In this document: piece by piece, positions 10,832-20,885 of the stretch
Position numbering within the stretch: position 1 is the first letter of the stretch
Layout of the letters: each line of letters opens with the position of its first letter
Source: Achatina immaculata
Lineage: Eukaryota; Mollusca; Gastropoda; Stylommatophora; Achatinidae
Direction of reading: 5' to 3'
DNA: 64,000 nt
Assembly (NCBI GenBank): GCA_009760885.1
Contig: CM019712.1
Span: forward strand, 28,503,816-28,567,815
Notes under the pieces: model-generated
Seen by the model: only the letters and a program-made list of their open reading frames with translations
Told to the model about the DNA's origin: nothing
Databases searched by the model: none
Translations under genes and position numbers: made by a program

Positions 10832-10934
10832 AAGCATCAAATGAGTATAGATAAGGAGAAGATAAAAATATACGCATACGAGAAAGACATTCCTTTTCAA
10901 ACGAACTGAGGCCTAAAACATTTTTTCTCCCCAA

Positions 10935-11017
10935 GAGAGAGAGAGAGGAAGAAAGAGAAGAGAGAGAGGGAGAGATGGGGAGAGAGAGGAGTGAGGGGGA
11001 GAAAGACGATATACATC

Positions 11018-11059
<42 letters not shown>

Positions 11060-11158
11060 TAGAATTGAAGCGCCAATGTTTTCTAATTTAATCAGCCTCT
11101 CTCTCTCTTCCTCTCTCCCCCTTTCTTTCTCTCTCTCTCTCCCTCTCTCCCCCTCTCT
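10935..11158. repeat. (GA)n arm facing a (CT)n arm
   Basis: 10,935-11,056 is a GA-rich tract with a pure core, and 11,096-11,158 is CT-rich, with about 40 bp of ordinary sequence between. The two can pair as a long imperfect hairpin. The right end of the CT arm is the left border of the 1.73-kb tandem duplication. Confidence 0.85.
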
Positions 11159-11209
11159 GAAATGCCCGAACCAGTGTCCACGCTGGCAGATTAAAATCAA
11201 TCAAAGATA

Positions 11210-11506
11210 TTGCCAAACCAAGCCGTGTATTGGCTAGAACAAGCCCGATCCTTGGCCAGACATCTCGTCTGCTCGTCAAAGACGAACTCTCCTAACCCTC
11301 AGACATTGTTCTACTTTCTGAAGACAGTCTCGACTAGAGAATTGTTCCATGTTTTCGCAGAACTAACAAAGAAAGATATTCCGGAAGCAAAATGTACTAC
11401 GCACCGGCTTGTTGGAAGATTTGTAAAAGTTTGGATTGGTCTGGAACGGTCTGCCCAACATGAAATCGAGGGTGTTCTTTTTTTTTCCCTTGGAGAACCC
11501 AAATGA
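11210..11506 (+). other. 98-codon open frame in duplication copy 1, unsupported
   Basis: Starts MPNQAVYWLEQARSLARHLV and ends LFFSLGEPK. The same frame is open in copy 2 (12,938-13,234) with two nucleotide differences, one silent and one giving V to L in THRL(V/L)GRF. The conservation is explained by the recent duplication and is not evidence of selection. I recognise no family, signal peptide or domain. Confidence 0.2.
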
Positions 11507-11984
11507 ATGTAAAAGACGGAATGCTGGGAATTTAAGAACCGAAATAATTTAAAGATTTTTATGTATTTTTATGTTTTAACTCGATGACAAATAGGGAACT
11601 AGAGAGCATCGATGAAAGACGAGAGCAGAAAAGAAATAAAAAACAAGAGCAGCATAAAAATTTTCATACAAAATACGCTGTTAAAAGACATTTTAAAAAA
11701 AAGGACTCTCGGAGGACACAATGACCTGTCATACAAGAGAAAAGGATATTGATTTCTCTTGGCTGTACTGAATCTACCTCCGAGAAAAGGATTCCACTTT
11801 TGATGATTCTACACGATGTCTGTTGTAACCGGACCAAAAATGACGGGGGAAGAAAAAAAATTGAATACAAAATATCGAAGTTGCTTGAATGTTACATTCT
11901 TTTTACAACAAGCAGCTCCCTTCCATACCCTCCTCGAGGAAAACACATTTCAGTATTGAAGACCCTTAAGAATAAAAAAAGAAG

Positions 11985-12400
11985 AAAACTCTTAACTTGA
12001 GTGAATGTTATCAAAGCTACCAACAAAACTCTTAACTTGAGTGACTGTTATCAAATCTACCAACAAAACTCTTAACTTGAGTGACTGTTATCAAAGCTAT
12101 CAACAAAACTCTTAACTTGAGTGAATGTTATCAAAGCTACCAACAAAACTCTTAACTTGAGTGAATGTTATCAAAGCTACCAACAAAACTCTTAACTTGA
12201 GTGACTGTTATCAAATCTACCAACAAAACTCTTAACTTGAGTGACTGTTATCAAAGCTACCAACAAAACTCTTAACTTGAGTGACTGTTATCAAAGCTAC
12301 CAACAAAACTCTTAACTTGAGTGAATGTTATCAAAGCTATCAACAAAACTCTTAACTTGAGTGAATGTTATCAAAGCTATCAAAAAAACTCTTAACATGA
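11985..12400. repeat. 40-bp minisatellite, about 10 copies (duplication copy 1)
   Basis: AAAACTCTTAACTTGAGTGA followed by (A/C)TGTTATCAAAGCTACCAAC repeats every 40 bp. Units vary mainly at A/C in GTGA(A/C)TG and C/T in GCTA(C/T)CAAC. No transposon motif was recognised. Confidence 0.95.
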
Positions 12401-12596
12401 GTGAGGAGAAGGAAAATGATTCCACTTGTATTTATGACCCAATTCCAGTTTTTAAGCTTCAGTTTTATGACTTCAAGACTTGAACCAAGGACACCTTCGA
12501 GGTACAAATCCCCGTTTCACGAAGCACGTTCAGGTTTGGTTAGAATAATGTAAATGCCTGGCCCTGATCGAAGCAAAACTATTTAAACTTTTATGT

Positions 12597-12869
12597 TAGT
12601 AGCTCAGCGGTCATTAAGTCTAGTAGCTCAGACGTCATCAAGTTTAGTATCTCAGACTTCATCAAGTTTAGTAGCTCAGACTTCATCAAATTTAGTAGCT
12701 CAGACGTCATCAAGTTTAGTATCTCAGACGTCATCAAGTTTAGTAGCTCAGACGTCATCAAGTTTAGTATCTCAGACGTCATCAAGTTTAGTAGCTCAGA
12801 CGTCATCAAGTTTAGTATCTCAGACGTCATCAAGTTTAGTAGCTCAGACGTCATCAAGTTTAGTATCTC
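12597..12869. repeat. 24-bp minisatellite with 48-bp two-step period
   Basis: GTAGCTCAGACGTCATCAAG plus TTTA repeats every 24 bp. GTAGCT and GTATCT units alternate strictly in the right half, giving a 48-bp higher-order unit. Every unit carries ACGTCA. Since 24 is divisible by three, all frames stay open, producing spurious ORFs on both strands. Confidence 0.92.
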
Positions 12870-12937
12870 CCTCTCTCCCCCTCTCTGAAATGCCCGAACC
12901 AGTGTCCACGCTGGCAGATTAAAATCAATCAAAGATA

Positions 12938-13234
12938 TTGCCAAACCAAGCCGTGTATTGGCTAGAACAAGCCCGATCCTTGGCCAGACATCTCGTCTGC
13001 TCGTCAAAGACGAACTCTCCTAACCCTCAGACATTGTTCTACTTTCTGAAGACAGTCTCGACTAGAGAATTGTTCCATGTTTTCGCAGAACTAACAAAGA
13101 AAGATATTCCGGAAGCAAAATGTACTACGCACCGGCTTCTTGGAAGATTTGTAAAAGTTTGGATTGGTCTGGAACGGTCTGCTCAACATGAAATCGAGGG
13201 TGTTCTTTTTTTTTCCCTTGGAGAACCCAAATGA
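12938..13234 (+). other. 98-codon open frame in duplication copy 2, unsupported
   Basis: Identical to the frame at 11,210 except for one V-to-L change and one silent change. Described there. No recognised family. Confidence 0.2.
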
Positions 13235-13715
13235 ATGTAAAAGACGGAATGCTGGGATTTTAAGAACCGAAATAATTTAAAGATTTTTATGTATTTTTAT
13301 GTTTTAACTCGATGACAAATAGGGAACTAGAGAGCATCGATGAAAGACGAGAGCAGAAAAGAAATAAAAAACAAGAGCAGCATAAAAATTTTCATACAAA
13401 ATATGCTGTTAAAAGAAATTTTAAAAAAAGGACTCTCGGAGGACACAATGACCTGTCATACAAGAGAAAAGGATATTGATTTCTCTTGGCTGTACTGAAT
13501 CTACCTCCGAGAAAAGGATTCCACTTTTGATAATTCTACACGATGTCTGTTGCAACCGGACAAAAAATGACGAGGGAAGAAAAAAAAATTGAATACAAAA
13601 TATAGAAGTTGCTTGAATGTTACATTCTTTTTACAACAAGCAGCTCCCTTCCATACCCTCCTTGAGGAAAACACATTTCAGTATTGAAAACCCTTAATAA
13701 AAAAAAAGAAGAAAG

Positions 13716-14125
13716 CTCTTAACTTGAGTGACTGTTATCAAAGCTACCAACAAAACTCTTAACTTGAATGAATGTTATCAAAGCTATCAACAAAACTCTT
13801 AACTTGAGTGACTGTTATCAAAGCTATCAACAAAACTCTTAACTTGAATGAATGTTATCAAAGCTACCAACAAAACTCTTAACTTGAGTGAATGTTATCA
13901 AAGCTACCAACAAAACTCTTAACTTGAGTGACTGTTATCAAAGCTATCAACAAAACTCTTAACTTGAGTGACTGTTATCAAAGCTACCAACAAAACTCTT
14001 AACTTGAGTGACTGTTATCAAAGCTACCAACAAAACTCTTAACTTGAGTGAATGTTATCAAAGCTATCAACAAAACTCTTAACTTGAGTGAATGTTATCA
14101 AAGCTATCAAAAAAACTCTTAACCT
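13716..14125. repeat. 40-bp minisatellite, about 10 copies (duplication copy 2)
   Basis: Same unit as 11,985-12,400. The sequence of A/C and C/T variants along the array differs from copy 1, so units have been exchanged or converted since the duplication. Confidence 0.95.
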
Positions 14126-14323
14126 GAGTGAGGAGAAGAAAAATGATTCCACTTTTATTTATGACCCAATTCCAGTTTTTAAGCTTCAGTTTTATGACTT
14201 GAAGACTTGAACCAAGGACACCTTCGAGGTACAAATCCTCGTTTCACGAAGCACGTTCAGGTTTGGTTAGAATAATGTAAATGCCTGGCCCTGATCGAAG
14301 CAAAACTATTTACACTTTTATGT

Positions 14324-14640
14324 TAGTAGCTCAGCGGTCATTAAGTCTAGTATCTCAGACGTCATCAAGTTTTATAGCTCAGACGTCATCAAGTTTAGTA
14401 GCTCAGACGTCATAAAATTTATTAGCTCAGACGTCATCAAGTTTAGTATTTCAGACGTCATCAAGTTTAGTAGCTCAGACGTCATAAAGTTTAGTATCTC
14501 AGACGTCATCAAGTTTAGTAGCTCAGACGTCATCAAGTTTAGTATCTCAGACGTCATCAAGTTTAGTAGCTCAGAGATCATTAATTTTAGTATCTCAGAC
14601 GTTATCAAATTTAGTATCTCAGACGTCATCAAGTTTGGTA
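14324..14640. repeat. 24-bp minisatellite (duplication copy 2)
   Basis: Same GTAGCTCAGACGTCATCAAG-type unit, about 13 copies, more degenerate than the array in copy 1 (variants TTATAGCT, ATAAAATTTA, GAGATCATTA). Confidence 0.9.
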
Positions 14641-15089
14641 CTTCAGGATATGAGCTAGGAAAAATGACTATTATTTCTGTGTTCACAAGACGAACCAGTT
14701 ATGTTTTCAGCATGTGACAAGACTGACAGGATCACTGGCTGGACTGCCTTAGCTCTGATGCTCTGTCATAGTGGAGGGAAAAGTCTGACAAATTATCTTC
14801 TCCTGTAACCCCAGATGTCGCAGTGGCATGTTTAAAATCACTCTCAATATCTAAGTTACAGCACTGTAAACATACCTGTGTTCTTCAAGAAAGCAGCACG
14901 TACAAACGGGCAGTTTAATTTGTGGCCATGACATTTTCTCCGTGGGTCCCGAATTATAACTTGGCAAAACTGCCCTCTGTGACAGAGTGTTCTGTTTCTC
15001 CTTCAACAATAATCTCCCGTTTTATATATCCCAGTTGTACTAAATGTGTTTCATGAGCTACAGCTTTTTAAAAACAAACTACGTCATAG

Positions 15090-15660
15090 TTGCTATGTCC
15101 TGTACGAATTGTAAAACGCTACGCTGGGTCTATTCTACTCTATAGGAACGAGCATCGAACAATGAAAAAGTCTGTGAAAAGATCACTAGAGAGAACAGAG
15201 ATGTGGTTTATTAGAAGAATGTTAATAATGCCAAGAACAGCCAAGAACACAGAGCATGTCTTAAAAAATGTCAAGAATGCCAAGAACAGCCAAGAACACA
15301 GAGCATGTCTTAAAAAATGTCAAGAATGCCAAGAACAGCCAAGAATACAAACAGTGAATGTCTGATAAAATGTTAAGAATGCCATGGACAACCAAGATAA
15401 CGAACAGGGCATGTCTAACAAAATCACAGAGAAATAAACATAACTAAATCCAAACTAAAACGGCAGTCATCGTTCATTGGACAAATAATGGAAGATAAGG
15501 AATTTAAAACAGTATAACACCAGGAAAGATAAATGGAAATAGAGGCAGGGGAAGACCAAGATAAAAAAAATCATGGACAATCAAACATGAAGGCAGATTG
15601 AAAAGGACCGAGAAAGACGGAGAAGCATGACCACTAACGTCTACAATCACGATGACTTAT
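15090..15660 (+). pseudogene. LINE B-like copy with internal 49-bp expansion (copy 1)
   Basis: The plus strand reads VKRYAGSILLYRNEHRTMKK, then ERTEMWFIRRMLIMPRTAK, matching the LINE B order KCYTEPILLYGSES / AAEMWFIRRMLRIPWTAK. A unit AATGCCAAGAACAGCCAAGA repeats at 15,227, 15,276 and 15,325 (49-bp period, with a worn fourth copy), so the codons for P(W/R)TAKxTxE have been tandemly expanded. Downstream come degraded IxxGKINGNRGRGRPR and the LINE end. It is a pseudogene with frame breaks. Confidence 0.78.
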
Positions 15661-15691
15661 TATGTGCTCCGAAATCTAAAAGCAGTCAGTC

Positions 15692-15985
15692 AGTCAGTCA
15701 GTCATTTGCATGTCCCTTGCAGAACTTTGTCTCCCTAACAGTTCTCCTGTAGGCCTCTCGGTTGTGAGCAAGATGGCCAGCTGCTGATGCACCCATTTGC
15801 AGATCATCAACAGTATCTTGCAGCCATCTTCGCCTTGGTCTCCCTCTCTTTCTTTTTTTCCCATTATGTACCCTTCCAAGATGGTCTTCTCTAGATTATC
15901 ATGACGTTTAATGTGTCCAGTTTAAGTTTTCCCTCTTTAATCTCTTTACTTGCCAAACTTCGTAGATATTACGTTCTTGTAGTGT
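15692..15985 (-). pseudogene. LINE A fragment (copy 1)
   Basis: On the minus strand the tail reads EGYIMGKKEREG, then DGCKILLMICKWVHQQLAIL in a shifted frame. In nucleotide terms it matches the other LINE A ends (TTGCATGTCCCTTGC, CTCCTGTAGGCCTCTCGGTT). A (CAGT)n tail at 15,682-15,702 marks the 3' end and abuts the LINE B-like copy. Confidence 0.8.
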
Positions 15986-16500
15986 TGATATATGTGTGTA
16001 AAAGCAGCAATATGCCTAGTTACTTTTCTATTTTTTTAAAATGACAACAGATCAGTAATTAATATAAATAATACAATAAAGCATATAATGTTTACTTAAA
16101 CTTCAATCTTCTTCATATGAGACGGAACTCAGGTCATTTTTATTCAATATAAATGAATATACAGATCCCTTGATTCAATATCTTATATACATATCCCTTG
16201 TAAATTCAAGAATAAAATTTATTTTGTGCTACTTTGTTTTCTTTCAGTAATTTTTGCATTATATTTTTCCCAGCTTTAAAGATGAACCTGTCAACCTCTT
16301 GAGAGGTTACATATCTCTAAACATAAGTTTCTCGATGTCATTACCTATAGTCTCCTTTCTATAGCCTAAACAACAACGAACTGGGAGAGTCGGTGCGAAG
16401 AAGCAGGTTATTTTATTTCACAAACCACGAGATTTCTGGATTATTTCTTCTGGAGTTTTTTTTTCCTGGGGTTGGGGGGGGGGGGGTATTTGGTGGGGGT
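15986..16500. other. No gene recognised; G-run at 16,472
   Basis: AT-rich DNA without motifs, ending in a run of about a dozen G residues followed by GGTGGGGGTGAG. The equivalent in duplication copy 2 is at 17,674-18,190 and has one or two more bases in the T and G runs. Confidence 0.5.
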
Positions 16501-16777
16501 GAGAGTCTATCTTCACTTTGTGTTACTTTCTGTTCCGTTTTACTTTCTGTTTCGTGTTACTTTCTGTGTTCTTCAAGAAAGCAGCACGTACAGACGGGCA
16601 GTTTAATTTGTGGCCATGACATTTTCTCCGTGGGTCCCGAATTATAACTTGGCAAAACTGCCCTCTGTGACAGAGTGTTCTGTTTCTCCTTCAACAATAA
16701 TCTCCCGTTTTATATATCCCAGTTGTACTAAATGTGTTTCATGAGCTACAGCTTTTTAAAAACAAACTACGTCATAG

Positions 16778-17348
16778 TTGCTATGTCCTGTACGAATTGT
16801 AAAACGCTACGCTGGGTCTATTCTACTCTATAGGAACGAGCATCGAACAATGAAAAAGTCTGTGAAAAGATCACTAGAGAGAACAGAGATGTGGTTTATT
16901 AGAAGAATGTTAATAATGCCAAGAACAGCCAAGAACACAGAGCATGTCTTAAAAAATGTCAAGAATGCCAAGAACAGCCAAGAACACAGAGCATGTCTTA
17001 AAAAATGTCAAGAATGCCAAGAACAGCCAAGAATACAAACAGTGAATGTCTGATAAAATGTTAAGAATGCCATGGACAACCAAGATAACGAACAGGGCAT
17101 GTCTAACAAAATCACAGAGAAATAAACATAACTAAATCCAAACTAAAACGGCAGTCATCGTTCATTGGACAAATAATGGAAGATAAGGAATTTAAAACAG
17201 TATAACACCAGGAAAGATAAATGGAAATAGAGGCAGGGGAAGACCAAGATAAAAAAAATCATGGACAATCAAACATGAAGGCAGATTGAAAAGGACCGAG
17301 AAAGACGGAGAAGCATGACCACTAACGTCTACAATCACGATGACTTAT
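16778..17348 (+). pseudogene. LINE B-like copy with 49-bp expansion (copy 2)
   Basis: Same as 15,090-15,660, including all three 49-bp units, shifted by 1,688 bp. The internal expansion therefore predates the large duplication. Confidence 0.78.
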
Positions 17349-17379
17349 TATGTGCTCCGAAATCTAAAAGCAGTCAGTC

Positions 17380-17673
17380 AGTCAGTCAGTCATTTGCATG
17401 TCCCTTGCAGAACTTTGTCTCCCTAACAGTTCTCCTGTAGGCCTCTCGGTTGTGAGCAAGATGGCCAGCTGCTGATGCACCCATTTGCAGATCATCAACA
17501 GTATCTTGCAGCCATCTTCGCCTTGGTCTCCCTCTCTTTCTTTTTTTCCCATTATGTACCCTTCCAAGATGGTCTTCTCTAGATTATCATGACGTTTAAT
17601 GTGTCCAGTTTAAGTTTTCCCTCTTTAATCTCTTTACTTGCCAAACTTCGTAGATATTACGTTCTTGTAGTGT
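17380..17673 (-). pseudogene. LINE A fragment (copy 2)
   Basis: Identical, as far as I can see, to the LINE A fragment at 15,692-15,985, shifted by 1,688 bp. Confidence 0.8.
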
Positions 17674-18205
17674 TGATATATGTGTGTAAAAGCAGCAATA
17701 TGCCTAGTTACTTTTCTATTTTTTTAAAATGACAACAGATCAGTAATTAATATAAATAATACAATAAAGCATATAATGTTTACTTAAACTTCAATCTTCT
17801 TCATATGAGACGGAACTCAGGTCATTTTTATTCAATATAAATGAATATACAGATCCCTTGATTCAATATCTTATATACATATCCCTTGTAAATTCAAGAA
17901 TAAAATTTATTTTGTGCTACTTTGTTTTCTTTCAGTAATTTTTGCATTATATTTTTCCCAGCTTTAAAGATGAACCTGTCAACCTCTTGAGAGGTTACAT
18001 ATCTCTAAACATAAGTTTCTCGATGTCATTACCTATAGTCTCCTTTCTATAGCCTAAACAACAACGAACTGGGAGAGTCGGTGCGAAGAAGCAGGTTATT
18101 TTATTTCACAAACCACGAGATTTCTGGATTATTTCTTCTGGAGTTTTTTTTTTCCTGGGGTTGGGGGGGGGGGGGGTATTTGGTGGGGGTGAGAGTCTAT
18201 CTTCA

Positions 18206-18500
18206 CTTTGTGTTACTTTCTGTTCCGTGTTACTTTCTGTTCCGTTTTACTTTCTGTTTCGTGTTACTTTCTGTTCCGTGTTACTTTCTGTTCCGTGTTA
18301 CTTTCTGTTTCGTGTTACTTTCTGTTCCGTGTTACTTTCTGTTCCGTGTTACTTTCTGTTTCGTGTTACTTTCTGTTCCGTGTTACTTTCTGTTCCGTGT
18401 TACTTTCTGTTTCGTGTTACTTTCTGTTCCGTGTTACTTTCTGTTTCGTGTTACTTTCTGTTCCGTGTTACTTTCTGTTCCGTGTTACTTTCTGTTCCGT
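18206..18500. repeat. 17-bp minisatellite, about 17 copies
   Basis: GTGTTACTTTCTGTTCC with a final C/T variant repeats every 17 bp. TTCC and TTTC units follow a roughly regular two-to-one pattern (51-bp period) in the middle. Because 17 is not a multiple of three, three units are needed to restore frame, and all three plus-strand frames happen to be open. I regard those frames as spurious. Confidence 0.92.
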
Positions 18501-18651
18501 CATCGCCGTTAAAACCCTCGTGTGCCTCAACACGTACTTAGTAGGCAAACAACGATGACGCGACTCATTTCGAAAAAACGTCTAATCCCACAGTTTATTC
18601 AAGGTCTGTTTTAACATTATGAGAACAGTTATTTACCAAAGCAATATTCGA

Positions 18652-19520
18652 GGTAGTTTACATAAATCCAGGAGACATAGTTTAAATAAATCCAGGAGAC
18701 ATAGTTTACATAAATCCAGGAGACATAGTTTAAATAAATCCAGGAGACATAGTTTAAATAAATCCAGGAGACATAGTTTAAATAAATCCAGGAGACATAG
18801 TTTACATAAATCCATGGAACATAGTTTACATACATCCATGGAACATAGTTTACATAAATCCATGGAACATAGTTTACATAAATCCATAGAACATAGTTTA
18901 CATAAATCCATGGAACATAGTTTACATAAATCCATGGAACATAGTTTACATAAATCCATGGAACATAGTTTACATAAATCCAGGAGACATAGTTTACATA
19001 AATCCAGGAGACATAGTTTACATAAATCCATGGAACATAGTTTACATACATCCATGGAACATAGTTTACATAAATCCATGGAACATAGTTTACATAAATC
19101 CATAGAACATAGTTTACATAAATCCATGGAACATAGTTTACATAAATCCATGGAACATAGTTTACATAAATCCATGGAACATAGTTTACATAAATCCAGG
19201 AGACATATTTTACATAAATCCAGGAGACATAGTTTACATAAATCCATGGAACATAGTTTACATACATCCACGGAACATAGTTTACATAAATCCATAGAAC
19301 ATAGTTTACATACATCTATGGAACATAGTTTACATACATCCATGGAACATAGTTTACATACATCCATGGAACATAGTTTACATAAATCCATGGAACATAG
19401 TTTACATACATCCATGGAACATAGTTTACATAAATCCATGGACCATAGTTTACATACATCCATGGAACATAGTTTACATAAATCCATGGAACATAGTTTA
19501 CATAAATCCATGGAACATAA
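18652..19520. repeat. 24-bp minisatellite, about 36 copies, with 216-bp higher-order unit
   Basis: CATAGTTTACATAAATCCAT plus GGAA repeats every 24 bp. Variants AGGAGA, ATAGAA and TACATCC are ordered: a nine-unit block (216 bp) around 18,829 recurs at 19,045. The plus strand is open throughout (18,619-19,794, 391 codons) as HSLHKSME octapeptides. Two minus-strand frames are open too, which is what a stop-free unit divisible by three predicts. Confidence 0.95.
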
Positions 19521-19599
19521 TGATTTTGAACTTCTCCAAGAACGAGCAACAATTGCAGTGAGAACAACCCACAAACTACTAAAAAACCTTCCTCAGTTT

Positions 19600-19770
19600 G
19601 ACTTCAGTAACTACAGACTCATCGTTACAGAGTTTGACTTCAGTAACTACAGACTCATCGTCACAGAGTTTGACATCAGTGACTACAGACTCATCGTCAC
19701 AGAGTTTGACATCAGTGACTACAGACTCATCGTCACAGAGTTTGATTTCAGTGACTATAGAATGGCAGCC
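19600..19770. repeat. 36-bp minisatellite, about five copies
   Basis: GAGTTTGACTTCAGTAACTA followed by CAGACTCATCGTTACA recurs every 36 bp, with variation TTC/ATC and AAC/GAC. It lies about 80 bp beyond the 24-bp array. Confidence 0.9.
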
Positions 19771-19799
19771 ATGGAGTTTGGCAACAGTGAGTAAAGACT

Positions 19800-20876
19800 C
19801 GCCGTCTCTGATCTAACACACAAAACCCAAGGAGACCCTGTTCTCTTCTTTCGTTCTGTCTCTGTCTTTGTCCCACGTCAAGGCCCCATAGATATGTTCT
19901 GATATCTTCTTATTTTCTACTTTTCTGGTTGACAATTTCCTAAAATAAAAAACTTGATACTTGATTTCTGGTTCATTGTTTTTTTTTCTCTAATTTCACC
20001 ATTGCTCTGCCAGAGCGGGAATTTGTAATTTTTAAAATGTAATAAAACAATATTTGTGGTTACTTTTTCTCATTTCGCCATTTTTGACTGCTTACAACTA
20101 ATAATGAACAATAAACGAGCTGACATACACAACTGCCTGAAGAAGTGGAAAATCTGATCAAAATTATTAGGTATCACACACTTCCTGCTTCTTCATCATC
20201 GCCTGTTGTTTCCTCATTATTGTTTCCAGACCCATCCTTTTTTTTTTAACGTTGTCGTCCAGCACTTCAATCATCTTCCTATATCCTTCCACGTCCCCCC
20301 TCGTGCTAGCCTCGTCCGATGTTCACACATGCTTGAATCTCTCCACGCGTTTTGGAAAACTCACCTAAAGCCAGCTTTCAACTTGCGTTGCCGGATGATG
20401 GATCGCCCTCGCTCTGCACACGGTCCTTTATAAAGGAGTTTTAGCCGGCGTTAACCGATCTTGTCGCCAGTCGCGCTTGACTTTATATTGGAAGTGGTTC
20501 CGTACAACTTTTTTAGCTGCCAGGCAAATACATTATTCTATGCGCACGTATTAATAATTACGTTAAGAAATTGACAGTAGAGTACAATGTAAAGATGTAA
20601 TTCTTAGGTTATTTATTTGTATTTGTGTCAGGATTTCAGAAAACAAGTAAGTTTTGCGAATTGTTATAATTTGTTTCCTACTATTAAAATGTACTGTGAT
20701 GTTTTATGTAAATATGTTTTATAATGTAATTTCATATTCCAGATCGTTAAGTTCTGTTGCATTTTCTGCCGAGTTTTATAATCTTATTGCAAATGTTATT
20801 TGGGTTTTAATATGTATACTGACATGTTTATTGCAAAGTGTTATTTTTTATTGCCAAGTGTTCTTCTAAAGTCATA
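19800..20876. other. No gene recognised
   Basis: About 1.1 kb of AT-rich DNA without tandem structure or transposon motif. Short frames at 20,206-20,433 and 20,654-20,869 show no family features. Confidence 0.5.
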
Positions 20877-20885
20877 TATGTTTTC

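Larger units (their letters stand above)
11142..12869. repeat. Tandem duplication I, copy 1 (about 1,728 bp)
   Basis: From CCCTCTCTCCCCCTCTCTGA onward this segment recurs from about 12,870 with an offset of 1,728 bp and only scattered substitutions and indels. It consists of about 840 bp of non-repetitive DNA, a 40-bp array, about 190 bp of spacer and a 24-bp array. The join to copy 2 runs from the 24-bp unit (GTATCTC) into the CT tract (CTCCCTCTCT), so only a few bases of shared CTC are at the breakpoint. Confidence 0.9.
12870..14600. repeat. Tandem duplication I, copy 2
   Basis: Repeats copy 1 in the same order and orientation (CT tract end, non-repetitive part, 40-bp array at 13,716-14,125, spacer, 24-bp array from 14,324). 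Differences include single-base changes and slightly different unit counts and unit order in both arrays. Confidence 0.9.
14876..16563. repeat. Tandem duplication II, copy 1 (about 1,688 bp)
   Basis: The segment from CTGTGTTCTTCAAGAAAGCA to the TTACTTTCTG repeat is followed by a second copy at an offset of exactly 1,688 bp for at least 1.5 kb. The only differences I noticed are one base (ACAAACGGG versus ACAGACGGG) and lengths of T and G runs. It contains a LINE B-like fragment (plus) and a LINE A fragment (minus). Such identity means a very recent event or an assembly artefact. Confidence 0.92.
16564..18230. repeat. Tandem duplication II, copy 2
   Basis: Second copy of 14,876-16,563. It runs through into the 17-bp array, of which copy 1 keeps only about two and a half units before the joint. 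The joint sequence TTTCTGTGTTCTTC merges the array word CTG with the segment start, a microhomology of a few bases. Confidence 0.92.
18619..19794 (+). other. 391-codon repeat-encoded open frame, probably not a gene
   Basis: The longest open frame in the window. Residues about 12-300 are octapeptides HS(L/I)(H/N)(K/T)S(ME/RR/IE). Then a non-repeated linker (NDFELLQERATIAVRTTHKL) and five 12-residue repeats (EFDFSNYRLIVT type) follow before the stop. It is curious that two different arrays (24-bp and 36-bp) and the linker stay in one frame. Against a gene: no signal peptide or known domain, minus-strand frames of 313 and 228 codons are equally open, and the unit contains no stop by chance. Confidence 0.2.

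Noticed and set aside
10374..10934. Poly-Leu and poly-Val frames of 170-190 codons
   Set aside because: They are translations of an (AGT)n trinucleotide tract. The same applies to 46,270-46,992 and 63,155-63,478.
11210..13234. Two copies of a 98-codon frame as a duplicated gene
   Set aside because: The pair differs at two bases because the whole 1.73-kb segment is duplicated. No domain, no sign of selection.
18629..19574. Long minus-strand frames of 228 and 313 codons in the 24-bp array
   Set aside because: A stop-free unit divisible by three opens several frames at once. Repetition explains them and there is no coding evidence.
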